Positions 1 to 7,032 of a DNA stretch of 13,798 nt are shown in pieces. Position 1 is the first letter of the stretch; every line of letters begins with the position of its first letter. Source of the DNA: Clostridia bacterium (GTDB taxonomy: Bacteria; Bacillota_A; Clostridia; Oscillospirales; CAG-272). The notes beneath the pieces are model-generated. The model saw only the letters and a program-made list of their open reading frames with translations, ran no database searches and had not been told where the DNA came from. The stretch is from positions 1 through 13,798 of the forward strand of contig JAFTDQ010000003.1 in the NCBI GenBank assembly GCA_017454075.1. The letters are read 5' to 3'. The translations under genes and the position numbers were made by a program.

Positions 1-132
1 CGATGCTTTGGATATTTTATATCTCCGGCATACAAACGATATGTCTTTCGTCAGCCTGTATAATTCCACCGCATACTTTTTTGTTGATATTTCATGTGGA
101 CAATACCTCTTTTTTGTGCTATAATCTTTCAT
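1..132 (-). CDS. Transposase, N-terminal fragment (cut by window edge)
   Basis: The first 44 codons of a minus-strand gene that runs off the left edge. The peptide begins MKDYSTKKRYCPHEIST and continues to a basic helix-turn-helix segment ending VCRRYKISKAS. That is how the DNA-binding front end of IS3/IS481-type DDE transposases looks, judged from memory of the family. The catalytic integrase core would lie outside the window. The start at 132 is supported by an AAAGGA ribosome binding site (143-149 on the plus strand reads tcctttc). Codons are AT-rich, unlike the thyA operon beside it, which fits a mobile element. Whether the element is intact cannot be seen. Confidence 0.7.
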   Translation of the reverse strand, partial: MKDYSTKKRYCPHEISTKKYAVELYRLTKDISFVCRRYKISKAS

Positions 133-222
133 GGTGATTGATTCCTTTCTGACAGATTGGCATTAGGGGTAATTCTATTCTATCAGAACTCAATCACTTT
201 TTCTATTCTTTTTTCCTTTTTC

Positions 223-248
223 AGTCTCACATCAATTGTAACTCTACA
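223..248. repeat. Putative insertion sequence end (terminal inverted repeat)
   Basis: Read on the minus strand, this stretch begins TGTAGAGTTACAATTGATG and lies about 115 bases upstream of the transposase start. Many IS3/IS481 elements start with TGT at such a distance. Base composition changes right here: AT-rich to the left, GC-rich (ctcgaggcggacggcg) to the right. The partner repeat lies outside the window, so this is inference from position, the TGT start and composition. Confidence 0.4.
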
Positions 249-278
249 CTCGAGGCGGACGGCGTTTAACAAAACGGC

Positions 279-307
279 TTGACTTTCGGCCTGCGATAAT
301 CTATAAT
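279..307 (+). promoter_or_regulatory. Sigma-A promoter of the thyA operon
   Basis: TTGACT at 279-284, a 17-base spacer and a perfect TATAAT at 302-307. Transcription would start near 314, about 24 bases ahead of the thyA start codon, so the leader is short with little room for a riboswitch. The promoter lies about 30 bases inside the inferred end of the neighbouring insertion sequence, so it belongs to the chromosome rather than the element. Confidence 0.85.
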
Positions 308-337
308 TATATAAATCTTTCCCGAGAGGCAGGAAAA

Positions 338-1168
338 ATGAGTTTATTCGACAGGACCTTCGTCGGCACTTGCCGTGACATACTCGAAAACGGCACGCTC
401 GTCACCGACACAAAGGTCAGACCGAAATGGGACGACGGCGCCCCCGCTTACACAAAAAAGCTGTTCGGCGTCGTGAACAGATACGACCTTTCAAAGGAAT
501 TCCCGATGGTCACTCTCCGCCCGATATCCCTTAAGCTCGCCGTCGACGAGCTGCTCTGGATATGGCAGAAAAAATCAAACAACGTCAAGGACCTCGGCTC
601 TCATATCTGGGACGCCTGGGCAGATGAAAACGGAAGCATCGGCAAGGCGTACGGCTATCAGATGGGGATAAAGCACCACTACAAAGAGGGCGACTTCGAC
701 ATGGTAGACCGGGTGATTTACGATCTGAAAAACAATCCGTGTTCCCGCCGGATAATGACGAATATGTATAATTTTTCCGATCTCAGCGAGATGGCGCTCT
801 ACCCGTGCGCCTATTCCGTCACCTTCAACGTGACGGAGGGGCGGCTCGACGCCGTTCTCAGCCAGAGATCACAGGATATGCTCGCCGCAAACGCCTGGAA
901 CGTCGCTCAGTACGCCGTACTCGTCATGATGCTCGCTCAGGTCACGGGGCTCGTGCCCGGCACGCTGCTGCACGTGATCGCAGACTGCCATATATACGAC
1001 AGGCACATACCGATCGTCGAGGAGCTGATCTCCCGGGAACAGTACGACGCTCCGCGCGTCACGCTCGATCCCGACGTAAAGGACTTTTACGATTTCACCC
1101 CCGACTCAGTCCGGATCGAAAACTACGTCCACGGTCCGTCCGTCGGACGCTTTCCCGTAGCAGTATGA
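338..1168 (+). CDS. thyA: Thymidylate synthase
   Basis: Converts dUMP to dTMP using methylenetetrahydrofolate, leaving dihydrofolate; a cytosolic homodimer in the known family. The 276 residues are close to the usual bacterial length. Visible motifs are the paired arginines that hold the dUMP phosphate (R137-R138), the catalytic cysteine C157 in LYPCAYS, the RSQD motif (177-180), the conserved asparagine in WNV (188), HIYDRH (218-223), and the typical C-terminal FPVAV that closes over the active site. The residue after the catalytic cysteine is alanine, where the E. coli enzyme has histidine; I recall similar PCAY sequences from other clostridial or phage-like ThyA proteins. An aggaaa ribosome binding site sits at 331-336. 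The stop overlaps the folA start by four bases (ATGA), so the two are translationally coupled. Confidence 0.95.
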   Translation: MSLFDRTFVGTCRDILENGTLVTDTKVRPKWDDGAPAYTKKLFGVVNRYDLSKEFPMVTLRPISLKLAVDELLWIWQKKSNNVKDLGSHIWDAWADENGSIGKAYGYQMGIKHHYKEGDFDMVDRVIYDLKNNPCSRRIMTNMYNFSDLSEMALYPCAYSVTFNVTEGRLDAVLSQRSQDMLAANAWNVAQYAVLVMMLAQVTGLVPGTLLHVIADCHIYDRHIPIVEELISREQYDAPRVTLDPDVKDFYDFTPDSVRIENYVHGPSVGRFPVAV

Positions 1169-1680
1169 GCATCAGACTTATCGCCGTGGCGGCGACGGAC
1201 GACAACAACGGAATAGGAAGGGACGGAAAGCTCCTCGCCCGCGTGTCGGAGGATATGAGGTGGTTCCGCCGCCTCACCGAGGGCGGAACGGTCATTGTCG
1301 GGCACAACACCCTGTCGTCCTTCCCGGGCGGGCGGCCGCTCAGAAACAGGCGCAATATCGTTTTCAGCCGCGACCGCTCCCTGAAAATTGACGGCGCAGA
1401 GGTCGTTCATTCGGTCAAGGAACTGTTCAAATCCCTCGACGGAGACGCTTTCGTCATAGGCGGAGGACGTATATACCGCATGCTCGTGCCGTTCTGCGAC
1501 ACTGTTTACATAACGAGATACAGGCGTTCCTTCCGCTCGGATACGTTTTTCCCGGTCCTGAGGGAATCCGACGGATGGTATCTCTCGGGCGTTGCCGGCT
1601 CTTTCGTAACGGGAGAGGGGGACGATCCCGAGGGAATGCTCTGCGATCTTCTCGTTTACAGGAGGAGAAATCAGACATGA
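1165..1680 (+). CDS. folA: Dihydrofolate reductase
   Basis: Reduces dihydrofolate to tetrahydrofolate with NADPH, regenerating the cofactor that ThyA oxidises. From the overlapping ATG the protein is 171 residues, normal for the family; a longer open frame upstream in the same phase lies inside thyA and is not used. Visible motifs are NNGIGRDGKLL near the N-terminus (14-24), the substrate-binding acid D30 in EDMRWFRR, the VGHNTLSSFPGGRPLRNRRN stretch that contacts NADPH and folate (45-64, divergent: GHNT in place of the usual GRKT), and the FVIGGGRIY nucleotide loop (96-104). The usual LPW after the first loop reads LLA. It has no clear ribosome binding site of its own, consistent with coupling to thyA. 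It overlaps the next gene by four bases. Confidence 0.93.
   Translation: MSIRLIAVAATDDNNGIGRDGKLLARVSEDMRWFRRLTEGGTVIVGHNTLSSFPGGRPLRNRRNIVFSRDRSLKIDGAEVVHSVKELFKSLDGDAFVIGGGRIYRMLVPFCDTVYITRYRRSFRSDTFFPVLRESDGWYLSGVAGSFVTGEGDDPEGMLCDLLVYRRRNQT
1660..1667 (+). promoter_or_regulatory. Strong ribosome binding site fixing the 1677 start
   Basis: AGGAGGAG lies inside the end of folA, nine bases before the ATG at 1677. It shows that the next protein starts at MIPEKF and not at the longer upstream frame beginning at 1575. Confidence 0.85.
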
Positions 1681-2336
1681 TACCGGAAAAGTTCAGAAAA
1701 GCGCTCGGGACAGCGATCCCGGTCGCGGCCGTTGTTCTCATCATCGCGCTCGCCGTGATATTCAGGGCGGACATCTTCCCGGGCTGGCACGAAAAGGACG
1801 GCGTTTTGACCTACGTCACCTTCCCGTTTGTAAGGGCCAAGGGCATGGCGGACATAGGCGGGCACCGGTACTATTTTTCGGAACGCGGCGGGAATCCGCT
1901 CGTAAAAGGGTGGTTCAAGACCGACGGATATTACTACTACGCCGACGAGAGCGGCCGGCTCGTCACCGGCGAACGGGTCATCGGCGGCGAAAGCTGGTCG
2001 TTTGAGGCGGATTACAGGAATTACCGCAACGAGGCGGTCATCGTCGGCGGCCGGCTCTGGTATTTTGACAGCCACGGATACAAGGTGTTCGGCATTGTCG
2101 AGCTCAACGGGGAAAAGTTCTGTTTCTCCGAAAACGGGAATCTCTCCCACGGGCTGCAGAACCTCGACGGAAAATACTATTATTTCGACCCCGAAAACGA
2201 AAATATGGTTTACGGACTTAAGACAGTCGGCGGAGCGGTCTATTACTTTGGGGAGGACGGAGCCGCATATACCGGGACTCACGTCATAGACGGCGTCGAA
2301 TACACGTTTGCCGAGGACGGCAAGAGGATAAACTGA
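1677..2336 (+). CDS. Membrane-anchored protein with cell-wall-binding repeats
   Basis: A 219-residue protein of unknown precise role. Residues 12-29 form one hydrophobic helix after a short basic N-terminus, so it is either a signal anchor or an uncleaved signal. The rest (about 59-219) is a row of roughly 20-residue aromatic, glycine-rich repeats such as GGHRYYFSERGG, DGYYYYADESGRLVTG, NGEKFCFSENGNLSHG, DGKYYYFDPENE and GGAVYYFGEDGAAYTG. This is the pattern of choline- or glucan-binding (CW_binding) repeats, which in known proteins hold onto cell-wall teichoic acid or glucan. No catalytic domain is attached, so it looks like a binding-only or scaffold protein. It overlaps folA by four bases and ends one base before asd, so it is firmly inside the operon. 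Confidence 0.82.
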   Translation: MIPEKFRKALGTAIPVAAVVLIIALAVIFRADIFPGWHEKDGVLTYVTFPFVRAKGMADIGGHRYYFSERGGNPLVKGWFKTDGYYYYADESGRLVTGERVIGGESWSFEADYRNYRNEAVIVGGRLWYFDSHGYKVFGIVELNGEKFCFSENGNLSHGLQNLDGKYYYFDPENENMVYGLKTVGGAVYYFGEDGAAYTGTHVIDGVEYTFAEDGKRIN

Positions 2337-2337
2337 A

Positions 2338-3435
2338 ATGAAATGCAATAATCCGGATAAGAAAATCAAAGTTGGAATAATTGGCGCGACGGGCATGGTC
2401 GGACAGCGTTTCATAACCCTGCTGAGCGATCACCCGTGGTTTGAGATCACCTCGCTCATGGCAAGCGGACGGAGCGCCGGTCGGACCTACGCCGAGGCAG
2501 TCGACGGAAGATGGAAGCTCCCCGTGCCCTGTCCCGAAAAGATACTCGGCATGAACGTCGCGGACGCGTCGGACGTCGGGGCAGCCGCAGACTCCTGCGA
2601 CATGGTGTTCTGCGCCGTCAACATGCCGAAGAGCGAGATACTTGCGCTTGAGGAAAAATACGCGCGCGCCGAGCTGCCCGTGGTGTCGAACAACTCCGCA
2701 AACCGCTGGACGCCCGACGTTCCGATGGTCGTGCCGGAGATAAACCCCGGCCACCTCAGCGTTATCGAACATCAGAGAAAGCGCCTCGGAACAAAGCGCG
2801 GGTTCATCGCGGTAAAGCCCAACTGTTCGATACAGAGCTACGTCCCGATGCTCACGCCGCTTCTCGACCTCGGTCCCCGGACAGTCCTCGCGACGACCTA
2901 TCAGGCGATCTCGGGTGCGGGCAAGACGTTCCGCGAATGGCCGGAGATGGTCGACAACGTCATCCCGTACATAGGCGGCGAGGAGGAAAAGAGCGAGCGC
3001 GAGCCGCTCCGCCTCTGGGGACGCGTCGAAAACGGAGAGATCGTCCCGGCGTCTTCTCCCGTCATTACGACCCAGTGCATAAGAGTCCCCGTGACGGACG
3101 GACACACGGCGGCGGTCTTCGTCAGTTTTGAGAACAAGGACGTGACGAAGGAAGAGATCGTTTCGCGCTGGAACTCCTTCGAGGGCGAGCCGCAGAAGCT
3201 CGGGCTCCCGTCGGCTCCCGCAAAGTTTATAACCTACTTTGATGAAGACGACCGCCCTCAGATAAAGACCGACCGCGAACTTTACGGCGGAATGGGCGTG
3301 AGCTGCGGACGGCTCCGCCGCGACACGGTGTTCGACTGGAAATTTGTCGGAATGTCCCACAACACCCTCCGCGGAGCGGCGGGCGGCGCTGTGCTCATCG
3401 CCGAGCTGCTCGCGGCAAAGGGGTATATAAAGTGA
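2338..3435 (+). CDS. asd: Aspartate-semialdehyde dehydrogenase, archaeal/fungal type
   Basis: Reduces aspartyl phosphate to aspartate semialdehyde with NADPH, the branch point towards lysine/diaminopimelate, threonine and methionine. The 365 residues start with a Rossmann nucleotide loop GIIGATGMVGQRF (13-25). The catalytic cysteine is C163 in KPNCSIQ, followed by TYQAISGAGK (187-196), and the RVPVTDGH stretch supplies a substrate arginine (R249) and the base histidine (H256). The PNCSIQ form and overall length match the branch first described in archaea and yeast rather than the E. coli Asd type. Diaminopimelate made downstream would serve peptidoglycan, which fits the surface-protein genes on both sides. 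Its stop overlaps the next GTG start. Confidence 0.93.
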   Translation: MKCNNPDKKIKVGIIGATGMVGQRFITLLSDHPWFEITSLMASGRSAGRTYAEAVDGRWKLPVPCPEKILGMNVADASDVGAAADSCDMVFCAVNMPKSEILALEEKYARAELPVVSNNSANRWTPDVPMVVPEINPGHLSVIEHQRKRLGTKRGFIAVKPNCSIQSYVPMLTPLLDLGPRTVLATTYQAISGAGKTFREWPEMVDNVIPYIGGEEEKSEREPLRLWGRVENGEIVPASSPVITTQCIRVPVTDGHTAAVFVSFENKDVTKEEIVSRWNSFEGEPQKLGLPSAPAKFITYFDEDDRPQIKTDRELYGGMGVSCGRLRRDTVFDWKFVGMSHNTLRGAAGGAVLIAELLAAKGYIK

Positions 3436-5030
3436 GCCGCGCAAAGATCGCGCTGCTCACCTCCCTGGTCGTCCTGTCGGCCGCCCTCGCCCTGTCTTCT
3501 CTCACTGCGGCCGCCGGGGAGGGCAAAATAATAGTCCCCGGGCGGACGGTTTCGACGCAGGAGGATTTCTTCGTCGCTCTCGGAGGGGAAAAGACCTCCC
3601 GGATAAACAGCGACGGCTCGATCTTTCTTTTTGAAACGATATACCTTGAAACGCCGATCGTCCTCTCGGAAGGGGATTTTCGTCTCGACGGAAACGCCGA
3701 CATAGTACCCGGAGATTTCCCGGCTTTTGTGCTTGAAAACGGCGCGACGCTCTCCGTCGGAAAGACGGAGCAGCCGGAAAAGCAGGACGAACGCGACGTC
3801 TCCATCGCGTTCGACGGCGAAGGGAAGACCTTTTCAACGCCGCTCATCAGGGTCGGCGAGGGCTGTACCCTTTCGACTCATTATCTTTTCAGAATAAAAA
3901 ACCGCGTTTCGACCTGCGACGGGTGCGCGATTGAAAACGCCGGGACGTTCGTCATGTACGAGGGCGAGATCTCTTCGTGCCGCAGTCTCGGAGCGGGAGG
4001 CGCCGTATACAATACCGGCACGGCGGTCCTGCGCGGCGGGACGATAACCGGCTGTTCCGCCGAAAACGGCGGCGCGGTCTCCGGAAGCGGCGAGCTCAAT
4101 CTCGCCGGGACTCAGATCCAGAATTGTATGGCGACCCTCGGGGGCGCGATATTCGGAACGGGAAAAACCGTCCTTACCGCCTCGTCGGTCATTGAGTGCG
4201 GCGCCGTTAACGGCGGCGCGTTCTGCGGGACCGGAGAGTTCGTGTTTTCCGGAGGCGTCGTCGAAAAATGCTCCGCCGACGAGCGGGGCGGCGGTCTGTT
4301 TATCGCAAAAGGCGGCTCTGCGGATATCAGCTCAGCCCTCTTTGACGGATGTACCGCCGCGATATCCGGGGGTTCGGTCCACAATGAGGGCGAACTCAAG
4401 CTCTCGGGAGGAATGCTGAGCGAAGGCGAGGCGGACCGCGGAGGAAACGTTTTCAACGTCTCCGGCGCCCGTACCGTCGTAACCGGCGGACAGTGCGTTC
4501 GCGGGAAAGCCGCCCTCGGCGGCGGGATATTCAACGAGGGGTATCTTTCGCTCACGGTAAGCGGAGTGTCGTCAAACAGAGCCGATCACGGCACCGCCGT
4601 ATTCAATTTCGGCGAGTTTCACATAAGCGGGTTTCCGTACCTGGACAAAAAACATGATTTCTTCCTCGTCATGAACGACGGGGATCCGCATCCTCTTTTC
4701 GTGGATTCGGAAATGAAAGCCGACGTTATCGCCCGGCTCACGCCCGGGACCTTTGACGGGCAGAGCGCCGTCCCCGTCTTTGACGAGGGGGTAAAGGTAC
4801 TCGAGGGCGATTTTGTCTCCCAGGCGAGCGGGCACTACACCCTGACGCAGCCGGAGGACGGGAGACAGCTCGTCATCTCGGAGGGCGTCGTCACACGCGT
4901 CCGCTCGGTTTTCGAGGGCCCCGTCATCTACGTAGCGGCTGCGGCGGTATACGTCGCGCTCATCGCGGGTATCGTGGCGGCGGCGCGCCTTGCCGATAAA
5001 AAGAAAAACCGGGACAAAAAACCGTCCTGA
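3432..5030 (+). CDS. Secreted, membrane-anchored beta-helix repeat protein
   Basis: A 532-residue surface protein that I do not recognise beyond its fold. It begins with GTG, supported by the site AAAGGGG at 3417-3423 nine bases upstream and by the signal peptide that follows (basic start, hydrophobic 6-26, AAAG cleavage-like site). Residues about 165-400 are 20-residue glycine-rich repeats (GGAVYNTG, GGAVSGSG, GGAIFGTG, GGAFCGTG, GGGLFIA, GGSVHNEG, GGNVFNV, GGGIFNEG). Many contain one cysteine (GCSAEN, NCMATL, ECGAVN, KCSADE, GCTAAI). This is typical of right-handed parallel beta-helix proteins of the Pmp-like kind. A transmembrane helix at about 498-518 and a lysine-rich tail anchor the C-terminus; there is no LPXTG sorting motif. 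It is the last gene of the thyA operon. Adhesin or structural roles are possible, but nothing in the sequence decides this. Confidence 0.78.
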   Translation: MSRAKIALLTSLVVLSAALALSSLTAAAGEGKIIVPGRTVSTQEDFFVALGGEKTSRINSDGSIFLFETIYLETPIVLSEGDFRLDGNADIVPGDFPAFVLENGATLSVGKTEQPEKQDERDVSIAFDGEGKTFSTPLIRVGEGCTLSTHYLFRIKNRVSTCDGCAIENAGTFVMYEGEISSCRSLGAGGAVYNTGTAVLRGGTITGCSAENGGAVSGSGELNLAGTQIQNCMATLGGAIFGTGKTVLTASSVIECGAVNGGAFCGTGEFVFSGGVVEKCSADERGGGLFIAKGGSADISSALFDGCTAAISGGSVHNEGELKLSGGMLSEGEADRGGNVFNVSGARTVVTGGQCVRGKAALGGGIFNEGYLSLTVSGVSSNRADHGTAVFNFGEFHISGFPYLDKKHDFFLVMNDGDPHPLFVDSEMKADVIARLTPGTFDGQSAVPVFDEGVKVLEGDFVSQASGHYTLTQPEDGRQLVISEGVVTRVRSVFEGPVIYVAAAAVYVALIAGIVAAARLADKKKNRDKKPS

Positions 5031-5045
5031 AACAAAAAAATCAAT

Positions 5046-5073
5046 GCGGGGATCGGTCGATCCCCGCTTTTTT
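5046..5073 (+). terminator. Intrinsic terminator ending the thyA operon
   Basis: Perfect 9-bp stem GCGGGGATC (5046-5054) with GATCCCCGC (5059-5067), loop GGTC, then six T. On the minus strand the same stem is followed, after five bases, by a run of seven T, so it may also stop the converging ABC transporter transcript. Confidence 0.92.
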
Positions 5074-5086
5074 CGTATCCGTTTTA

Positions 5087-7027
5087 TCAGTCGAGTTCTT
5101 TGATGCCGGTGTAAAGCTCGTAATAACGGCCTTTCAGGGCGAGCAGCTCGTCGTGAGTCCCGCGCTCGATTATCCTTCCCTTTTCGAGGACCATGATGGC
5201 GTCGGCGTTTCTGACCGTCGAGAGACGGTGAGCTATCACGAACGTCGTGCGGTCCTTCATCAGTCTGTCCATGCCGTGCTCGATATGCCGCTCGGTCCTC
5301 GTGTCGACCGAGCTCGTCGCCTCGTCGAGGACGAGTATCGGCGCCTTTGATATCGCCGCCCTCGCAATATTGAGAAGCTGCCGCTGACCCTGCGAAAGGT
5401 TCGAGCCGTCCCCGTCGAGAACGGTATCATATCCGTTTGAAAGCCGCATTATGAAGCTGTGCGCCGAGGCGGTCTTCGCCGCCTCCACGACCTCGTCGTC
5501 CGTCGCGTCCGGGCGGCCGTAACGTATGTTTTCCATTACCGTTCCGGTGAAAAGATGCGTATCCTGAAGGACCATCGCTATGTTTTTCCGGAGCACGTCG
5601 CGCCGGATATCCCGGATACTTACGCCGTCTATCGTGATCCTTCCCTCTTCAACGTCGTAGAATCTGTTCATAAGATTCGTGACCGTGGTTTTTCCGGCTC
5701 CGGTAGAACCGACGAACGCGATCTTCTGACCCGGATCTGCCGAAAGGGTTATATCGTGGAGCACCGTTTTTTCGGGAACGTACCCGAACGTGACGTTCTC
5801 GAGGCGTACCTCGCCCCTTATCGACGGCATATCGACGTCGGTCTCGTCGTCCGGCTCCTCGGGCTCGGCGTCCATGACCTCAAAGACGCGTTCAGCTCCT
5901 GCGAGCGCGGCGAATATCGTCGCCGTCTGCTGTGAGATCTGGTTTATCGGCATGGAGAAATGCCGGCTGAAATTCGCAAATACGGTGAGCCCGCCGGGCG
6001 TGAGCCGGCCGAGCACCATGAGCACTCCTCCGACCCCGACGGTGACGGCGTAGGAGATCTGGCTCGTGTTGCCGAGTATTGGTCCCATTACCCCGCCCCA
6101 GAACTGCGCCCTGAACTGCGTTCCGCGCATGTCGTCGTTGAGCATCCCGAACTCTTCGACGCAGACGTCCTCATGGTTGAATATCTTGACGACCTTCTGC
6201 CCCGTCACGGTCTCCTCCATATATCCGTTCACGGCGCCGAGCGCCGCCTGCTGGGCGGAATAATACTTCCCGGAGAATTTGCCTATCATCGCGCCGAGCC
6301 GGGCGAATACGGGAACGAACACGACCGTTACGAGAGTAAGCTGCCATGACGTCGTCACCATGAAAACGAAGGTCCCGACGAGCGTCACGAGCCCGGAAAC
6401 CAGCGACGTGAGCGAATTGTTTATCATCGTATCAATGTTGTCGACGTCGTTTGTGAACCTGGACATTATCTCGCCGGTCGGATGTGAATCGAAATACCTG
6501 ACCGGGAGGCGCTGGAGCCGTGAGAACAGATCGTTCCGTATCTTTTCCGTCACGCTCTGCGATATGCCTATCATGAGACGGCTCTGGAAATACGTCGTTC
6601 CGATCCCGATTATATATACAGATCCGAGGATTATCACCGCGGCCGCGACGTATCCCGTCACGCCGGCGCTTTCGCCCGCCGCTCCGTTTATCACCCTGTC
6701 GGCGACGGCCTCGGCCGGGCTCATCGTGACGACGGCGCCGGGAACGGTCTCGACCGTAAGTCTGTTTATGACCGGGGCGAGCAGGAACGTCCCGAAAAGG
6801 GACGTCACGGAGCTCACGAGCATGCAGAGGAGCACGACGGAAAACCGCCCCCAGTAGCCCTTCATATAACCGAGCATCCGTTTTATCGAGGCGGCCGCGT
6901 TTTTCGGCTTGCCGGTCATGCCCTGCATCCTCCCGCGGGGCGGACGCATCTGCGCCTTTCCGCCGTCCTTCTGCGCGCGGGAATTGTACCTGGCTCTCAG
7001 ATTTTCAAGATCTCTTGCGTGCGTCAT
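5087..7027 (-). CDS. ABC exporter half-transporter, catalytically competent partner
   Basis: A 646-residue protein with an N-terminal membrane domain of about six helices and a C-terminal ATPase. Motifs: Walker A GSTGAGKTT (440-448), Q-loop Q488, signature LSQGQ (544-548, where LSGGQ is usual), Walker B ILVLDE (564-569) with catalytic E569, and switch histidine H600. The partner gene just upstream has the complementary defects, so the two should form one heterodimeric exporter of the TM287/288, LmrCD or BmrCD kind, often drug or lipid exporters; the substrate is unknown. The start chosen is the ATG at 7027. It has AAAGGAG eight bases upstream and lies five bases after the partner's stop, whereas the longer frame from 7060 would start inside that gene. 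The polar, basic N-terminal 45 residues are an extension before the membrane domain. Confidence 0.92.
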   Translation of the reverse strand: MTHARDLENLRARYNSRAQKDGGKAQMRPPRGRMQGMTGKPKNAAASIKRMLGYMKGYWGRFSVVLLCMLVSSVTSLFGTFLLAPVINRLTVETVPGAVVTMSPAEAVADRVINGAAGESAGVTGYVAAAVIILGSVYIIGIGTTYFQSRLMIGISQSVTEKIRNDLFSRLQRLPVRYFDSHPTGEIMSRFTNDVDNIDTMINNSLTSLVSGLVTLVGTFVFMVTTSWQLTLVTVVFVPVFARLGAMIGKFSGKYYSAQQAALGAVNGYMEETVTGQKVVKIFNHEDVCVEEFGMLNDDMRGTQFRAQFWGGVMGPILGNTSQISYAVTVGVGGVLMVLGRLTPGGLTVFANFSRHFSMPINQISQQTATIFAALAGAERVFEVMDAEPEEPDDETDVDMPSIRGEVRLENVTFGYVPEKTVLHDITLSADPGQKIAFVGSTGAGKTTVTNLMNRFYDVEEGRITIDGVSIRDIRRDVLRKNIAMVLQDTHLFTGTVMENIRYGRPDATDDEVVEAAKTASAHSFIMRLSNGYDTVLDGDGSNLSQGQRQLLNIARAAISKAPILVLDEATSSVDTRTERHIEHGMDRLMKDRTTFVIAHRLSTVRNADAIMVLEKGRIIERGTHDELLALKGRYYELYTGIKELD

Positions 7028-7032
7028 GCCGG

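Noticed and set aside
2333..2338. Lysine or other riboswitch ahead of asd
   Set aside because: Only one base separates asd from the preceding gene, so no leader exists; the operon leader itself is about 24 bases.
2284..3444. Long minus-strand open frame (386 codons) opposite asd
   Set aside because: Antisense to a clear Asd with all active-site residues; it has no ribosome binding site and no recognisable domain.
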